Below, piece after piece: positions 11,022 through 19,109 of a stretch of 41,864 nucleotides of DNA. Origin of the DNA: Anaerococcus hydrogenalis DSM 7454. GTDB lineage: Bacteria; Bacillota; Clostridia; Tissierellales; Peptoniphilaceae. Every line of letters starts with the position of its first letter. The stretch's first letter is position 1. The stretch lies in assembly GCF_000173355.1 (NCBI RefSeq), contig NZ_ABXA01000010.1:1-41864 (forward strand), read 5' to 3'. Under the pieces are notes generated by a model. It saw nothing but the letters and a program-made list of their open reading frames with translations, was not told where the DNA came from and did not search any database. A program made the translations under genes and the position numbers.

Positions 11022-11044
11022 GAGGTCCCTCCTATATTTTTTTT
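11011..11044 (+). terminator. Bidirectional terminator between convergent genes
   Basis: Stem ATATAGGAGG / CCTCCTATAT with a two-base TC centre, flanked by A runs on the left and T8 on the right, so it can serve the ATPase gene and the converging minus-strand gene. It overlaps the ATPase stop codon. Confidence 0.88.
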
Positions 11045-11807
11045 ATAAATTTCTACTTATAGTAAAGTCATTATTGTTTTCAATTTCTTCATAATTGTTT
11101 TCTATATCTCCTGTTAAATCTAAATAATTATCAGCAATTCTTGCCAAAACTATAGGAGATATTACTAAAAAGTATATAGCAAATACTAACATTGCTATAA
11201 AAGTAAGGCCCATTATAGCTTCAAATGAATCTGCGTGCATTATTGTTGCTGCAGAAATTGCAATCATAACTATAATTGGTAGGGCAAAATATTTTAAATA
11301 TGTTAGAATTGTTTTTGCTAATAATTTTTTACCAACTGAAAATACACTTTTGAATGCCTCTCCTACTGATTGGTCTTTGTTTCTTGGATCTGCAACAATG
11401 TGGTTTGCATAGGTTGTAAAAAGTGCAAGTAAGGTTGAAAGAAGAGCTCCTACAATTCCCATTGACATAAAACTTGTTGGATTATCTTTTAAGGCTAAAA
11501 AGGCTGCCCCTCCACCAAAAACTCCTGTGATTAAAATTGTAAGACCGATTAGTATAAGATTAACTAGGATTGCTTTTTTATCAAGTCTATGGATTTGGTT
11601 AAAATAATCTCCAACACTTCCCTTCCTATTATTGATTAGGCCAGAGGCTATCAAAAATGATCCAATCCATGTAATAATTGATGTTATTAGGTTGTAAATA
11701 ATACTATCACTGGCTTTTTCTCCAAATGCGAAAAATAATCCCAGTGAGATAATTCCCAAAATTATTTCAAGTAAAATAATTGAACCATAACTAAATTCTC
11801 TTTTCAT
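11043..11807 (-). CDS. Polytopic membrane protein of unknown function
   Basis: A 254-residue protein with about six hydrophobic segments: near residues 10-30, 35-60, 80-108, 115-140, 170-190 and 195-220. It has a short charged loop with KGSVGDYFNQIHRLDKK after the second helix, and a hydrophilic acidic tail (DIENNYEEIENNNDF). A good Shine-Dalgarno (AAAGGAA) precedes ATG 11807. I do not recognise the family; it has no transporter signature that I can see. It is divergent from the small GNAT gene and convergent with the metal ATPase. Confidence 0.8.
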   Translation of the reverse strand: MKREFSYGSIILLEIILGIISLGLFFAFGEKASDSIIYNLITSIITWIGSFLIASGLINNRKGSVGDYFNQIHRLDKKAILVNLILIGLTILITGVFGGGAAFLALKDNPTSFMSMGIVGALLSTLLALFTTYANHIVADPRNKDQSVGEAFKSVFSVGKKLLAKTILTYLKYFALPIIVMIAISAATIMHADSFEAIMGLTFIAMLVFAIYFLVISPIVLARIADNYLDLTGDIENNYEEIENNNDFTISRNL

Positions 11808-11852
11808 AAAATTCCTTTCTATTTTTATAAATTTTCACCTTCTGTAGATATT

Positions 11853-11894
11853 TATACCCAAATATTTTCCTATAAATAATTAATTATGGGTATA
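11853..11894. promoter_or_regulatory. Inverted repeat between divergent genes, candidate operator
   Basis: Perfect 8-bp inverted repeat TATACCCA / TGGGTATA, 26 bp apart, in the spacer between the divergent starts at 11807 and 11914. It could be an operator or a hairpin in the leader of the GNAT gene. No T-run follows, so it is not a normal terminator. Confidence 0.4.
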
Positions 11895-11913
11895 GAAAAA
11901 AAGAGGTGATATT

Positions 11914-12189
11914 ATGGAATATAAAATTGATAAAAAAGAAAATCAAGTCCAAGTTTTTGATGGTGGTAGAAAAATTGGCTTTATAAGTTTGGTAAATAAG
12001 GGATATTTGATAGATGCTCCCCACACTGAAGTTGATAAGGAATATGGTGGCCAAGGAATTGCAGGAAAATTGGTGGATAAATTAGTAGAATATGCTAGAG
12101 AAAATAATAAAAAAATAATTTCAACCTGCCCTTATATAAGAAATAAATTTGAAAAAGATGATAAATATAAGGATGTTTATTTTAAATAA
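11914..12189 (+). CDS. Small GNAT-like acetyltransferase (YjdJ/NATD1 type)
   Basis: A 91-residue protein starting after GAGGTGATATT. It has the short single-domain GNAT fold of the COG2388 type: KIGFISLVNKG, then the acetyl-CoA loop TEVDKEYGGQGIAGKLV (the R/Q-x-x-G-x-G/A pattern as YGGQGIA), then CPYIRNKFEKDDKYKDVYF at the C-terminus, where members keep a C-x-Y pair. Proteins of this family are thought to acetylate small molecules or proteins, but substrates are mostly unknown. It is transcribed alone, ending at a strong terminator directly downstream. Confidence 0.85.
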   Translation: MEYKIDKKENQVQVFDGGRKIGFISLVNKGYLIDAPHTEVDKEYGGQGIAGKLVDKLVEYARENNKKIISTCPYIRNKFEKDDKYKDVYFK

Positions 12190-12190
12190 G

Positions 12191-12246
12191 AAAAGGTGAT
12201 GTCGCAGAATAGATTTAGCTATTCTGCACATCACCTTATTTTTTTC
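12191..12246 (+). terminator. Strong bidirectional terminator
   Basis: Long stem AAGGTGATGT-GCAGAATAG / CTATTCTGC-CATCACCTT around loop ATTTAG, followed by T7 on the plus strand and by A/T-rich sequence on the minus side. It separates the convergent GNAT and MFS genes and overlaps the MFS stop. Confidence 0.92.
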
Positions 12247-13366
12247 TTCTCCTATAAAATATTCCTATAAAAATCAAATAAATTATTACAAATCCTATAA
12301 AGCCTTTTGAAAGTGAACTTGTGTTTAGGATTTTGTCTATATTTTTCATAAAAATCGGAGCCATAAATACTCCTATATTACATCCTATAAAAATTAAATT
12401 GGTTGCGATTCTTGAGCTATGCCCCTTAACAAATCTTGGAACTTCTGCAAAAATATAGGGCATGCACATGGATTGGCCAAAGGTTAAAAGTAATATACAA
12501 AGCAAAAATCCTATTAGGTTTTTTTCAAAATTAACTATCAATAAATTTGCCAAAAGATAAAAGCTAAGGCCAAAAAATATGGTCTTATTTTTTAATTTAA
12601 GATTTATTGGTGTAAATAAAAAGGCTGAAACCATCCCAACTATTGGAACAAAATTTAAATAAAAACTTGTATTTACATCCATTCCTCTACTTAAACTTGC
12701 CACAAAAGGAAATCTCATCGTCATAGAAGTTGCATTTAATAAAACTACCATGGCAAAAATTATAAATAAAAATACATTAGGGTTAAAATTAATTTTTGCC
12801 CTTTCTCTTTTTATCTTTACATCGCTAACATTTATTTTAAAAAATATCATTATCAAAAAAGCTGATGTATAAAGTAAAAATGTATAGATATAATTAATTT
12901 TCACAAGAATTCCTGCAAGGGTAAAAAGGATTATTTGCCCTGTAAATTCTGCTGCGTTTCTAAGTCCGTGAAGTTTGGTCCTTTCTTTATTGTCATGGTA
13001 AAGTAAATTTATATAGTTTGCCGAATGACCATTAAACATTCCAAGACCTGCTCCAAGGATAATTCTTGACATAATAATGGCAGGGTAAGTTTTAAAAATT
13101 ACAGGAAAAATCCCACTAAGTCCAACAAGAAAAAGTCCTAATAGAACAGTTTTTTTAAGGCCTAGCCAAAGGGCAATGTATTCTGCCAAAAATATAAAAA
13201 TCATTACAGTAAAACTTGAAAGAGTTATTATAAATTCAGCCTGATTTCTTGTAAGATTAAAGGCTTGTTGGATATAGACTAGGCTTCCTGAAATTATGCT
13301 GTTGCTAGTTAAAATTAAAGAAATTGATAAAATCGATAATTTTTCTTTTAGAGAGTTTTCTTTCAT
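12236..13366 (-). CDS. Major facilitator superfamily transporter
   Basis: A 376-residue inner-membrane protein with 11-12 hydrophobic helices. The loop after helix 2 (ALWLGLKKTVLLGLFLVGLS) corresponds to the usual MFS G-x-L-x-D-R-x-G-R/K-x-x-x-x region. A charged mid-loop KINVSDVKIKRERAKINF divides the two six-helix halves. It ends in a basic tail FYRRRKK. The substrate cannot be read from the sequence. The start ATG overlaps the upstream HD-domain gene by four bases (ATGA-type coupling), so the two are co-translated and may be functionally linked. Confidence 0.85.
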   Translation of the reverse strand: MKENSLKEKLSILSISLILTSNSIISGSLVYIQQAFNLTRNQAEFIITLSSFTVMIFIFLAEYIALWLGLKKTVLLGLFLVGLSGIFPVIFKTYPAIIMSRIILGAGLGMFNGHSANYINLLYHDNKERTKLHGLRNAAEFTGQIILFTLAGILVKINYIYTFLLYTSAFLIMIFFKINVSDVKIKRERAKINFNPNVFLFIIFAMVVLLNATSMTMRFPFVASLSRGMDVNTSFYLNFVPIVGMVSAFLFTPINLKLKNKTIFFGLSFYLLANLLIVNFEKNLIGFLLCILLLTFGQSMCMPYIFAEVPRFVKGHSSRIATNLIFIGCNIGVFMAPIFMKNIDKILNTSSLSKGFIGFVIIYLIFIGIFYRRRKK

Positions 13367-13959
13367 TGTCTTTCCATATATTTTTCAAATAATTTATCAG
13401 AAAAATCTACCAAGTCATGAGAAAAATCATTTCTCAAATATTTTTGGTCTAAATCCCCAAGTCTTACCCTATCGAGGGCATCTGCATCCTTAAAAAGTTT
13501 TGACAAGTACCTTGCCCTATCCATATCTTTTACAAAAAATTCTTCTATGGTTTTATCCATATCTTTATCAGATCTTGAGTGAGTAGCAAGAACTGCTTGG
13601 AGAATATTTTTATCTTTTTCATCTATTTTTGCATAATCAATGGAATAAAGGGCAGCCCTATACCCATGTTCGGTATCATAAGAATCATCCACTCTTTTAG
13701 TATCATGAAGAGAGGCTGCATATCTTAAAATATCCGTATCATTTTTATTTAATTTATAATAAAAGGACAAAAGAAGAGATAGCAAAATCACCCTTTCAAT
13801 GTGGCCTTGGCCATGGATACGACTTTTATAAAGAATATCCGTATTTAAATTTTGGTATGTATCAAGCAAAGTTTCATAATAAGATGAATTTTTAAAATCT
13901 TTAAAAAATTTATAATCATCAAGCCACTTATCTTCATTTAAAATTTCTAAAATAAGCAT
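13363..13959 (-). CDS. HD-domain phosphohydrolase
   Basis: A 198-residue protein starting after AAAGGAG. It shows an HD-superfamily metal site: H in GQGHIERVILLSLLLS, the diagnostic HD pair in YAASLHDTKRVDDSYDTEHGYRAA, and a later Asp in FKDADALDRVRLGD. This resembles small HD hydrolases acting on nucleotides or nucleotide second messengers; the substrate is not predictable here. It overlaps the MFS gene by four bases and is the first gene of that pair. Confidence 0.85.
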   Translation of the reverse strand: MLILEILNEDKWLDDYKFFKDFKNSSYYETLLDTYQNLNTDILYKSRIHGQGHIERVILLSLLLSFYYKLNKNDTDILRYAASLHDTKRVDDSYDTEHGYRAALYSIDYAKIDEKDKNILQAVLATHSRSDKDMDKTIEEFFVKDMDRARYLSKLFKDADALDRVRLGDLDQKYLRNDFSHDLVDFSDKLFEKYMERQ

Positions 13960-14043
13960 AAAAAACTCCTTTTTATTTTCTTAATTATAATTATATCAAA
14001 AAGGGTAAGTATTTTATAGAATTTTATAAGTAGGTGATTAAGT

Positions 14044-14973
14044 ATGTTTATGAAAAGAGAAGATATAGAAGTAAAAATTGAAGAGTGTATAGATAAGGCA
14101 AAAAGATACAAGGGAGTTGGAGAAGTTGCCTCCTACATACCAGAGCTAAAAAATGTAGACGAGGATTCCTTTGCCCTATCAATAGTGACTACTAGCGGAG
14201 ATGTTTATAATTTTGGAGAAAGTGAAAAAATATTTTCAGTTCAATCAATTTCAAAAGTTTTTACCCTAATGATGGCCCTAAAAGATAATACCATTGAAGA
14301 AGTTTTTTCAAAAGTTGGAACAGAGCCAACTAGGTATGAGTTTAATTCTTTAATTCCAATAGATCAAAGAGCTGCAAATCCATTTATAAATGCAGGAGCA
14401 ATCACAACAACTTCAATGATTTATGGGGAAAATAAGGAAGAAAAATTTAATAGGGTGATGGAGCTTATAAGGCAAATGAGCCAAAATTCTGAATTTACTT
14501 TTATGAAAGACATTTATGAGTCAGAAATTTCAACAACAGACAGAAACAGGGCCATTGCCTATTATTTAAAAAGTAAAAATATTTTTGACCAAAACGCTGA
14601 TGAAGTTTTGGATTTATATGTAAGAATTTGCTCAATAGGTGCAAATGTAGAATCCCTTGCAAAATTTGGGGCAATCCTTGCAAATGAAGGATTTGATATT
14701 TACTCATCAAACTTAATTGTCCCTCAAAACATAGTCCAAATGACAATAGCCCAAATGGCATCATGTGGGATGTATGAAACAAGTGGTGAGTATTTGATGA
14801 AAGTAGGAATCCCATCAAAATCTGGAGTAGGCGGAGGAATCTTGGGAATTGTTCCAAACAAATGCGGAATTTGTGTCTATTCACCAAGGCTAGATAAATC
14901 AGGAAACTCAGTTGTTGGAAAAAATTTATTAAAAATATTATCAGCGGACTTAGGGCTTAATATATTTCTGTAG
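14044..14973 (+). CDS. glsA: Glutaminase
   Basis: Cytoplasmic glutaminase hydrolysing glutamine to glutamate and ammonia; serine-dependent beta-lactamase-like fold. It is 309 residues, the standard length. The catalytic S-x-x-K lies in FSVQSISKVF (Ser68, Lys71). Other family landmarks are NPFINAGAI, DRNRAIAYYLKS and the C-terminal GIPSKSGVGGGILGIVPN. The first ATG at 14044 is 7 bases after AGGTG and is preferred over the ATG two codons later. It converges on type III glutamine synthetase across a 700-bp repeat region, so this organism carries the opposing glutamine reactions side by side. Confidence 0.95.
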   Translation: MFMKREDIEVKIEECIDKAKRYKGVGEVASYIPELKNVDEDSFALSIVTTSGDVYNFGESEKIFSVQSISKVFTLMMALKDNTIEEVFSKVGTEPTRYEFNSLIPIDQRAANPFINAGAITTTSMIYGENKEEKFNRVMELIRQMSQNSEFTFMKDIYESEISTTDRNRAIAYYLKSKNIFDQNADEVLDLYVRICSIGANVESLAKFGAILANEGFDIYSSNLIVPQNIVQMTIAQMASCGMYETSGEYLMKVGIPSKSGVGGGILGIVPNKCGICVYSPRLDKSGNSVVGKNLLKILSADLGLNIFL

Positions 14974-15035
14974 AAATTAATAAAAGACTTTTTAATTTTT
15001 TTTATAATATACTAAATTATTATTAAATTTTAATA

Positions 15036-15596
15036 CTTCGTAATGTTAGGGGGAGAAAATGGGGGAGTTTCGATTCTCCCCCTTTTTTCTCCCCCTAACG
15101 ACCCCCCTCTTTTTTGCCCCCCCTGCAACCGACCATTGCATGGAGCTTTTCTTGTAAGAAGCTTCGCTTCTTTCAATTTTTAAAAGTTTGACTGCTATTT
15201 AAAAATAACTATAAATTCAAGTGAATTATTAGAGAAAAAATTGTTTGAACGTTAGTGAGTTTATTTTTTCTCTTGTAATGAACTTAGAATTTATTTATTT
15301 TTGGTATATATTTTTATTAAATTTGGCTAATCAAATTAAAAATCGAAAGAAACTTTAGTTTCTTTCTAATTTTGCTCCCTGCAAGGGCCGGTTAAGGGGT
15401 TATAAAGATGGGGGTTCTTAGGGGGAAGGAAAAAGGGGACAATCGGAAGTCCCCTGTTCCTTCCGCCCTAAGGATACGAAGGATTAATTTAATATATTAA
15501 TTTATTTTAAAATTAAAAACTAAAAATTTAATTTTAAAAATTAAGTTAACATGTAAATCGAAACTCCCCCATTTCCTCCGCCCTAACATTACGAAG
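15036..15596. repeat. Family 2 long GC-tract repeat, copy 1
   Basis: About 560 bp between the convergent glsA and glnN genes, the whole content of this gap apart from a terminator. Both ends carry CTTCGTAATGTTAGGG in inverted orientation, with partly inverted AT-rich flanks beyond. Hairpin HP1 (15045-15099) has a G/C-tract stem and loop TTTCGATT; hairpin HP2 (15417-15472) has loop AATCGGAA. Between them lie AGAAGC-TTC-GCTTCT and GAAAGAAAC-TTTA-GTTTCTTTC hairpins, and the arms are imperfect inverted copies of each other. A second copy is at 38070-38528. Copy 1 has an extra terminal half (about 15553-15596) beyond HP2. I found no convincing open reading frame in it. Confidence 0.9.
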
Positions 15597-15631
15597 AATT
15601 AATTTAATATAATAATTTAATCTTGAATAAC

Positions 15632-15666
15632 AAAAAAAGAAGCTTTTTCAAGCTTCTAATTTTTTT
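15632..15666 (-). terminator. Terminator of glutamine synthetase gene
   Basis: Stem AGAAGCTT / AAGCTTCT with a short loop, followed on the minus strand by seven T, just beyond the glnN stop at 15673. Confidence 0.85.
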
Positions 15667-15672
15667 AAAAAT

Positions 15673-17736
15673 TTATAAAGATTTCAACATATCAACATAT
15701 CTTGGCATAGAGTAATTTTCTCTTGAAATTTCATTTTCTAGTTTGTCTGCTATTTCTCTTATTTGATCTGTTATTTTTCTTGTTTTTTCTTGGATGAATA
15801 TTGCTTTTTCTTCTTGACTTTTTATTTTATCTAAGTCTTTTAAAATTTCTTTGATTTTATCCCCATATGCTAATAGTATTTCTACATTTTTATTTATTCT
15901 TTCTGCTTTTTCTTTTAATTTCTCATTGTCTAAGAATGAAAGGTAGGATTTTATTTCTTTGATTTCTTTCATTGCTGAAGGAAGAATTTCTTGATAGATC
16001 ATATTGGATAAAACTTCTAGTTCTTGCTGGCAAAACTTTGTTATCTCTTCAAATTCTACATTTATTATTGAATCTATTTCTTTTTGACTAAAGATTTTTT
16101 CATCTTTGTATAGGTCATATGATGAATTTTTTTTTGCAAAAACTAGGGCATCTAAGAAGGTTTTGTGGTTATCAAGGCCTCTTTTTTCTGCTTCTTTTAT
16201 CCATTCTTTAGAATAACCATCACCTTGGAAAAGTATTCTTGAATTTTCTTTGTAAGTTTCTTTTACAATTTTATATACTTCATCTTTTAAATCATTATCA
16301 TTTTTACCTTCAAGTCTTTGGTAAAATTCTTTTAAGACTCTTGCCATTGAAAGGTTTATTACTGTATTTAAATCTGCTGCTGATTTTGAAGATCCTAACA
16401 TCCTAAATTCAAACTTATTTCCTGTAAAGGCAATTGGTGAAGTTCTATTTCTATCTGATGAGTCTGTTACTATTTCACCAAGATGAGGAATTTTTACCTT
16501 ATTATTTATATCTTTGATTTCTTCATCATTTGCTATAGATTTTAGGATATTTTCCAAATCCTTACCAATAAATACAGAAATTATTGATGGTGGAGCTTCA
16601 TTTCCACCAAGTCTATAGTCATTTGAAACTGATGATGAGGAAAGTCTTATTAGGTTTTGATATTTATTGCAAACTTTTATCATAGCTGATAAAAATAGCA
16701 AGAATAGGTGGTTATTTTTTGGATCTTTTCCAGGTGAAAAACAGTTTTTTCCATAATTTGTTGCAAGTGAATAATTGTTGTGTTTCCCACTTCCTGCCAT
16801 ATTTTTGAAAGGTTTTTCCTTTAATAGGCAATATAAATTGTGTTTAATGGCAGTTTTTTCCAAAATATGCATCAACAATTGGTTGTTATCAACTGAAATA
16901 TTTGCATTTTCAAACATTATTGCTATTTCAAATTGATTTGGCCCAACTTCATTATGCTCAGCTTCCATATAAATTCCCAAATCATATAATTGTTCATTTA
17001 CATCTTCAAAAAAATCATTGACCCTTTGAGGAATTGCTCCTAGATAGTGGGAGATAATTTCTTTTTCAACCATCGGATCACGGCCAACAAGGCTCATTCC
17101 ACAATATTCAAGGTCAATTCTCTTATCAAAAAATTCCTTATCTATCAAATAAAATTCTTGTTCAAGACCAACCTTGGATTTTACCCTGTAAGTTTTCTCA
17201 TCTTTCAAAAATAAGTTACAAATTGGACTTGCGTACTTGCTTACCCTATTCATTGATTCAATTAAGGGCAATTTTTTGTCAAGTTTTTCCCCATAAAAAG
17301 AAACAAAAACTGATGGAATATATAAGACCTTATCCTCTATAAAAGAATTTGCTGTTAAATCCCAATATGTATAGCCGCGAGCTTCAAAGGTCGATCTCAT
17401 TCCACCTGATGGAAATGAGGATGCATCTGGCTCTCCCTTTATCAATTCTTTTCCAGAAAATCTATTTATTGGATTGTGCTTATCATCCCTATTTAAAAAA
17501 GCTGTTTTCTTATTGGCAGTTTTTCCATTTAGGGGTTGAAACCAGTGGGTATAAGAAGTTGCTCCTTTTGATAGGGCCCAAGATTTCATAGCATGGGCAA
17601 TAGAATCTGCAGTTTCCCTATCAAGAATATCATTATTTCTTGCAGCTTCTTTCCATTTTAAATAAACAGGAAAGGGTACATTTTCCTTCATTGTTTTTTT
17701 GTCAAAAGCTAAGTTTCCAAATTCTTTTAAATTCAT
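15673..17736 (-). CDS. glnN: Type III glutamine synthetase
   Basis: Makes glutamine from glutamate, ammonia and ATP. At 687 residues it matches the large GSIII class (about 700), not GSI (about 450). GSIII marks include the N-terminal stretch KSWALSKGATSYTHWFQPL, FPSGGMRSTFEARGYTYWD, QEFYLID, the active-site part AEHNEVGPNQFEIA, MAGSGKHNNYS and RTSPIAFTGNKFEFRM. The C-terminal 150 residues are helical and Lys/Glu-rich. The start follows GGTAGAAGG. A TATAAT at 17776-17781 with an upstream TG (extended -10) is a reasonable promoter. Its neighbours glsA and gdhA belong to the same nitrogen node. Confidence 0.96.
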   Translation of the reverse strand: MNLKEFGNLAFDKKTMKENVPFPVYLKWKEAARNNDILDRETADSIAHAMKSWALSKGATSYTHWFQPLNGKTANKKTAFLNRDDKHNPINRFSGKELIKGEPDASSFPSGGMRSTFEARGYTYWDLTANSFIEDKVLYIPSVFVSFYGEKLDKKLPLIESMNRVSKYASPICNLFLKDEKTYRVKSKVGLEQEFYLIDKEFFDKRIDLEYCGMSLVGRDPMVEKEIISHYLGAIPQRVNDFFEDVNEQLYDLGIYMEAEHNEVGPNQFEIAIMFENANISVDNNQLLMHILEKTAIKHNLYCLLKEKPFKNMAGSGKHNNYSLATNYGKNCFSPGKDPKNNHLFLLFLSAMIKVCNKYQNLIRLSSSSVSNDYRLGGNEAPPSIISVFIGKDLENILKSIANDEEIKDINNKVKIPHLGEIVTDSSDRNRTSPIAFTGNKFEFRMLGSSKSAADLNTVINLSMARVLKEFYQRLEGKNDNDLKDEVYKIVKETYKENSRILFQGDGYSKEWIKEAEKRGLDNHKTFLDALVFAKKNSSYDLYKDEKIFSQKEIDSIINVEFEEITKFCQQELEVLSNMIYQEILPSAMKEIKEIKSYLSFLDNEKLKEKAERINKNVEILLAYGDKIKEILKDLDKIKSQEEKAIFIQEKTRKITDQIREIADKLENEISRENYSMPRYVDMLKSL

Positions 17737-17927
17737 CCTTCTACCTTTCTTAAATTTTAAAAAATTGTTCAGTTTATTATATCACAATTTAATTAAATTT
17801 TTAATAAATGGTTTTATATAAAATATTTATATAAATATCTTACAAGTTAAATTTAAATAATTGACACCTTATCAATATAATGATAAATTAATAATAGTTG
17901 AAATTTAAATAATTTAAGGATGGGATA

Positions 17928-18992
17928 ATGAGAAAAAACAAAAAAATTATTATATTATTGTCGGGAATCTTGGCATTTCAATTTTTTGCTCCAAAAACTA
18001 GAGCACATGCTAAGGGTCTTATTATAAATTATGATATTACAGAAGGGGTAAATATCAGAGAAAGTGGATCTAGTTCTAATAATTCTAAAATATTAGGAGG
18101 GATTGATTATCCTGATGTTTATGAAATAAAAGAAGAAGATAATGATTGGTATAAGATAGACTTTAAAGATAAGAAAGGTTATGTAGGAAAGAGTTGGTTT
18201 TATGTTTTAGATGACGTAAAAACCCTAGATAAGGGAAAAATATACGAAAAAGCTGACGAAAAATCAAAAGAAGTTTCTGATTTTAAAAAAGATGAAAAAT
18301 TAATTTTAGTAAATTTTTCTGATAAGGATTTTATTAAGGTAAAAAAAGGAGATAAAACAGGATTTATAAAAATTGACAAATCTGACCTTTCCAAAAAAGA
18401 TTCCAAAGACTTGGATAAGATAAAGGATAAGTACAAAAAAATATATGATTCTATAAAAAGATATATGGATTATCTTGATAGAAACAACCTAAGCTTATAT
18501 CCTGTTGATGAAAAAAATAAAGAAGTTCAAGGTGAAATAAATAGAATTTATCAAGAAAATGACAGCAATGACCAAGCTTATGATGATTCTGGTGATGAAG
18601 TTGAATATGTTTACTATACAGTTGATGGCGATGATATAGGATCTAAGGCCTATAATTTTGCAACAAATTTCATCGGAAATCCTTATGTTTGGGGTGGAAC
18701 AAGTCTTACAAATGGAGTTGACTGTTCTGGTTTTACCCAACAAGTTTATGGAAAATTTGGAATTGGTCTTCCTCATTTTGCCCAAAGCCAAGCAGATTAC
18801 GGAAAAACCATAAATCTTGGAGAAGAAAAAGCAGGAGACTTGGTGTTTTTTGGAACAAGCATGTCAAATATTACCCATGTTGCCATAGCTGACGGCCAAG
18901 GTGGAATAGTCCATGCTGCAAATCCAAGAGATGGAATAATAACATCAGGAATTGGAAACCCAATAATTATAAAAAGATTAATTGAAGATTAA
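17928..18992 (+). CDS. Secreted SH3-domain NlpC/P60 peptidoglycan endopeptidase
   Basis: Cell-wall hydrolase of 354 residues. An N-terminal signal peptide (RKNKKIIILLSGILAFQF, then AHA) is followed by two bacterial SH3 domains (about 30-85 with GVNIRESGSSSNNSKILG, and about 90-145). A charged, mostly helical linker runs to about residue 235, and a C-terminal NlpC/P60 domain completes the protein. The catalytic Cys266 lies in GVDCSGFTQQVYGKFG, His317 in ITHVAIADG and the third residue His329 in IVHAANPRDG. Such enzymes cut the D-gamma-Glu to diamino acid bond of stem peptides. The start follows AAGGATGGGATA. It is divergent from glnN. Confidence 0.93.
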   Translation: MRKNKKIIILLSGILAFQFFAPKTRAHAKGLIINYDITEGVNIRESGSSSNNSKILGGIDYPDVYEIKEEDNDWYKIDFKDKKGYVGKSWFYVLDDVKTLDKGKIYEKADEKSKEVSDFKKDEKLILVNFSDKDFIKVKKGDKTGFIKIDKSDLSKKDSKDLDKIKDKYKKIYDSIKRYMDYLDRNNLSLYPVDEKNKEVQGEINRIYQENDSNDQAYDDSGDEVEYVYYTVDGDDIGSKAYNFATNFIGNPYVWGGTSLTNGVDCSGFTQQVYGKFGIGLPHFAQSQADYGKTINLGEEKAGDLVFFGTSMSNITHVAIADGQGGIVHAANPRDGIITSGIGNPIIIKRLIED

Positions 18993-18998
18993 TAAAAA

Positions 18999-19026
18999 TT
19001 AAAAACGTCCCTAGGGCATTTTTTTA
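18999..19026 (+). terminator. Possible terminator after the NlpC/P60 gene
   Basis: An imperfect A-rich/T-rich hairpin around CGTCC-CTA-GGGCA followed by T7, 7 bases past the stop. The stem has mismatches. Confidence 0.5.
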
Positions 19027-19055
19027 TTGTATGATAAAAAAAATAGTGCTATAAT
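19027..19055 (+). promoter_or_regulatory. Promoter of gdhA
   Basis: TATAAT at 19050-19055 with an extended TGC just upstream, and a weak -35 TTGTAT 17 bp before. It lies about 55 bp ahead of the gdhA start. Confidence 0.65.
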
Positions 19056-19109
19056 AAGTTAAAATATTAAAATTTATTCAAATTAATTTGTAATTATAAG
19101 GAGTTAAAA

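Noticed and set aside
15036-15596. CRISPR array or rRNA fragment in the GC-tract region
   Set aside because: No regular direct repeats with unique spacers, and no recognisable rRNA signature; it is a pair of inverted, hairpin-rich arms.
17861-17889. Promoter TTGACA with TATAAT for the NlpC/P60 gene
   Set aside because: TTGACA and TATAAT are only 9 bp apart, too close; the alternative at 17 bp is TAAATT, a weak match, so I do not list it as a feature.
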